This document shows positions 5,670-7,800 of a DNA stretch of 7,800 nt, piece after piece. A model generated the notes under the pieces. That model was not told the DNA's origin. It worked only from the letters and a program-made list of their open reading frames with translations, and made no database searches. Both the position numbers and the translations under genes were made by a program. The DNA lies in assembly GCA_965363355.1 (NCBI GenBank), contig CBDTTM010000115.1, positions 1-7,800 on the forward strand. Direction: 5' to 3'. How positions within the stretch are numbered: position 1 is the first letter of the stretch; the number at the start of each line of letters is the position of its first letter. The DNA is from CBDTTM01 sp965363355 (GTDB lineage Bacteria; Bacillota; Negativicutes; Selenomonadales; Selenomonadaceae).

Positions 5670-7430
5670 ATGAGCTTAGACGGTTTTTCTATGTCACCTT
5701 TAATCGCTGAACTCAATCAGCATTTATCCGGCAGCCGTGTAGACAAAATAACGCAGCTCAATAAACAATCTATTTTATTGAGCCTACGCCAGCCCGGTCA
5801 AACATATAATTTGCATATATCGATCAATGCCCAAAACCCGGTCATCCATATCATTCATAAACCAATGGAAAACCTTCCGGAACCACCTGTATTTTGTATG
5901 GTTTTGCGCAAACAAATCGAAGGCGGCCGCATCGCCCAAATCAGGCAGCACAGTCTTGATCGTTTAGTAATCATAGATATCGACGTGATTGGTTCCGGCG
6001 GACTTATTGTCACCAAATCGCTCATCGTCGAATTAATGGGAAAATACAGCAATATGATTTTGCTGCAAGAAGGCAAAATCATTGATGCACTGCGTAAAGT
6101 CGGCCACAGCAATAGCCGCGTCCGTTTAGTTTTACCAGGCTATGAATATACTTTACCGCCAAATCAAGACAAGCTCGACATTTTTTCTATTCCATCAAAT
6201 GAATGTATCGAAGCCTTAAAAGCACTCCCCGAACTTGCTCTTTCTAAAGCAATCATCAATACCTGCCTTGGGCTCGGTCCAGTCAGCGCAAAAGAAATTG
6301 CTTTTGGCGCAGGACTTGACCCGGCTATTTTGATTTCCAATTTAGATCAGGCAGACTTTACTGCCTTGGCTTCTTCTTTAAAGGAAATCGTCCTCTCTTG
6401 TAAAAAGGAATCCATTAAACCGACCTTGGTCCTCGATGAAAATAAAAAACTGATCGCAGCAGCAGCCTTTCCTCTGCATATTTATCCTGATAAAATCATG
6501 CAAACATTCGCATCGATGAGTGAGCTGCTTGAGTTTTCCGGCAAGCTTTCCGGTCAGACGACATTGCCAGACAAAGAACGTTTCAAAAAACTAATCCATA
6601 CCGAATTGGTCCGTGCACAAAATAAAGCGCAAGTTTTACAAGAAGAACTTGCTCAGGCTCATAATGCTGAAGAGTATAAAATCCGCGGTGATATTTTGAT
6701 GACGTATCAATACCAATTGACAGACCACGAACTTGCTGAAGTCGAACTTCCTGATATCTATTCAGAAACTGGAGCATCCATAAAGATCAAGCTGAACAAA
6801 CGCCTTACGACCATTCAGAACATGCAAGCTTATTACCATAAATATGACAAGTTCAAACGAGCCCAGGCATTACTTCTAATCCAAATCAAAAACTGCGCGG
6901 ACAATCTAGCCTATCTCGATAGTATTGAAAACTCATTGGAATCTTCAACAAAGCTTGCCGAACTCAATGAGATCAAAACCGAACTCATCAGCACCGGCTA
7001 CTTAAATGAACGCGTCAAGAAAAAAACCATGGAAAAACCTTCTAAGCCTTTTAAATTTTCAGCACCTGACAACACTGTTATTTTAGTTGGGAAAAACAAT
7101 CTGCAAAATGATAAACTCACCTTCAAAACAGCGCATCACAATGATATTTGGCTCCACACAAAAGATATTCCGGGATCGCATGTCATCATTCGCTGTGAAA
7201 ACGAACCCGTAAGTGAAGAAACCTTACGATTGGCAGCTGATATAGCCGCCCATTTCAGCAAAGCACAAGGTTCATCAAAAATCCCCGTTGACTACACGCG
7301 ATGCCGTTATGTAAAAAAACCAGCGGGGGCAAAACCTGGATTCGTTATTTTCACCAATCAAAAAACTCTTTACCAAACCCCAGATGCGGAAAAACTAACC
7401 GCCGTTTTAACAAAAGATCTTAATGCCTAA
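5670..7430 (+). CDS. rqcH: NFACT family ribosome-quality-control protein RqcH (FbpA/Fbp68-like)
   Basis: The 586-aa protein has full NFACT architecture. RqcH binds obstructed 50S subunits with peptidyl-tRNA and recruits tRNA-Ala to add C-terminal alanine tails for degradation; older names call the family fibronectin-binding protein. The NFACT-N domain starts LDGFSMSPLIAELNQHL and keeps Asp97-Arg98 (LDRLV) and Glu121-Leu-Met123, the positions of the DR and EIM motifs needed for B. subtilis RqcH activity. A helix-hairpin-helix-like segment (LGLGPVSAKEIAFGAGLD, about 200-217) follows, then a coiled-coil middle (about 300-450) and the NFACT-R domain (about 460-575) with LVGKNNLQNDKLTF, HNDIWLHTKDIPGSHVII and VDYTRCRYVKKPAGAKPG. 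The start is set by promoter, ribosome binding site and homologues (M-S-L-D-G). It is a single-gene unit, divergent from dapF and convergent with the P-II gene. Confidence 0.95.
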   Translation: MSLDGFSMSPLIAELNQHLSGSRVDKITQLNKQSILLSLRQPGQTYNLHISINAQNPVIHIIHKPMENLPEPPVFCMVLRKQIEGGRIAQIRQHSLDRLVIIDIDVIGSGGLIVTKSLIVELMGKYSNMILLQEGKIIDALRKVGHSNSRVRLVLPGYEYTLPPNQDKLDIFSIPSNECIEALKALPELALSKAIINTCLGLGPVSAKEIAFGAGLDPAILISNLDQADFTALASSLKEIVLSCKKESIKPTLVLDENKKLIAAAAFPLHIYPDKIMQTFASMSELLEFSGKLSGQTTLPDKERFKKLIHTELVRAQNKAQVLQEELAQAHNAEEYKIRGDILMTYQYQLTDHELAEVELPDIYSETGASIKIKLNKRLTTIQNMQAYYHKYDKFKRAQALLLIQIKNCADNLAYLDSIENSLESSTKLAELNEIKTELISTGYLNERVKKKTMEKPSKPFKFSAPDNTVILVGKNNLQNDKLTFKTAHHNDIWLHTKDIPGSHVIIRCENEPVSEETLRLAADIAAHFSKAQGSSKIPVDYTRCRYVKKPAGAKPGFVIFTNQKTLYQTPDAEKLTAVLTKDLNA

Positions 7431-7438
7431 ACTATGAT

Positions 7439-7488
7439 AAATAATAAAAGAGAGATTGCATCGAGCTGCAATCTCTCTTTTATTATTT
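7439..7488. terminator. Bidirectional intrinsic terminator between rqcH and the P-II gene
   Basis: A perfect 22-bp inverted repeat, with arms 7439-7460 and 7467-7488 and a 6-nt loop TCGAGC. The core arm is AAAAGAGAGATTGCA, flanked by A/T-rich ends that give a T-rich run after the stem on both strands. It begins 8 nt after the rqcH stop and overlaps the P-II stop codon by one base, so it can end both convergent transcripts. Confidence 0.9.
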
Positions 7489-7800
7489 TATGCCTGATTA
7501 TCAATGATAGCGTCTTTTCCACGTTCACCAGTTCGAATCTTCACTGCATCTTCAACATCATAGAGAAAAATCTTTCCATCTCCGATATGCCCTGTACAGC
7601 AAACGCTTTTTATCGCTTTAATAACCGTTTCTACGGGAACTTCACAAATGACGATCTCCACTTTGATTTTAGGCTGCAGACTAATTTCCACTTGCTTTCC
7701 TCGATAAACCTCTTTATGCCCTTTAGACAATCCACAACCAAAAACATTGCTTACTGTCATTCCCGTAACAGCGATTTCATTAAGAGCCCGCTTGAGTTCT
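7488..7800 (-). CDS. P-II family nitrogen regulatory protein (5' end beyond window)
   Basis: The reading frame stays open to the window edge. Adding E-L-K-R-A-L-N-E-I-A-V-T-G before the first in-window Met gives a P-II protein lacking only about its first 14 residues. P-II trimers sense ATP/ADP and 2-oxoglutarate and control ammonium transporters and nitrogen enzymes. Clear family blocks are TGMTVSNV, GCGLSKGHKEVYRG (start of the T-loop), KIKVEIVI, TGHIGDGKIFLYDVEDAVKIRTGE. In E. coli GlnB numbering Tyr51 is Val, so uridylylation is not possible there, and Gln39, a ligand for Mg-ATP and 2-oxoglutarate, is Ser. The GCGL form and altered T-loop are nearer to B. subtilis NrgB/GlnK than to proteobacterial GlnB. 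An amtB partner, if there is one, would lie outside the window. Family is certain; the exact partner is not. Confidence 0.93.
   Translation of the reverse strand, partial: ELKRALNEIAVTGMTVSNVFGCGLSKGHKEVYRGKQVEISLQPKIKVEIVICEVPVETVIKAIKSVCCTGHIGDGKIFLYDVEDAVKIRTGERGKDAIIDNQA

Overview
This is an ordinary chromosomal housekeeping window of moderate GC from an anaerobic Firmicute-like bacterium. Nearly every base is accounted for by recognisable genes or their control elements. RemA/DUF370 next to gmk, rpoZ and coaBC, together with an RqcH-type NFACT protein, points to Firmicutes. A cobalt chelatase that carries a signal peptide suggests a lineage with a periplasm, such as the diderm Negativicutes. 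That taxonomic placement is inference, not something the sequence proves.

Layout from right to left on the minus strand: a compact run of six genes, dapF - yicC - remA - gmk - rpoZ - coaBC (about 5500 to 1373), with gaps of 6 to 53 nt, reads as one transcription unit from a candidate promoter near 5546-5574. It covers meso-diaminopimelate for peptidoglycan and lysine, RNA turnover, a matrix/osmotic regulator, GMP to GDP conversion, the RNA polymerase omega subunit, and the middle steps of coenzyme A synthesis. No clear terminator follows coaBC. Instead, 30 nt after its stop comes a strong promoter (TTGACA-N17-TAGTAT), then a cobalamin riboswitch aptamer, an intrinsic terminator with a U-tract, and a cbiK-type anaerobic cobaltochelatase. 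This is a B12-repressed unit for cobalt insertion into the corrin precursor, but the chelatase appears to be exported.

On the plus strand, transcribed divergently from dapF across a 169-nt intergenic region, lies a single NFACT/RqcH gene (5670-7430) with its own promoter (TTGACC-N17-TATACT). RqcH homologues add C-terminal alanine tails to nascent chains on obstructed large ribosomal subunits. It converges on a P-II signalling gene (7488-7800, minus strand, cut by the window end). The two share a bidirectional terminator with a perfect 22-bp stem. The P-II protein lacks the uridylylated T-loop tyrosine and also the glutamine at the 2-oxoglutarate/Mg site.

I see no mobile element, CRISPR array, tRNA, rRNA or evidence of a wholly new system. 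The points most worth a second look are the riboswitch-controlled exported chelatase and the altered P-II T-loop.
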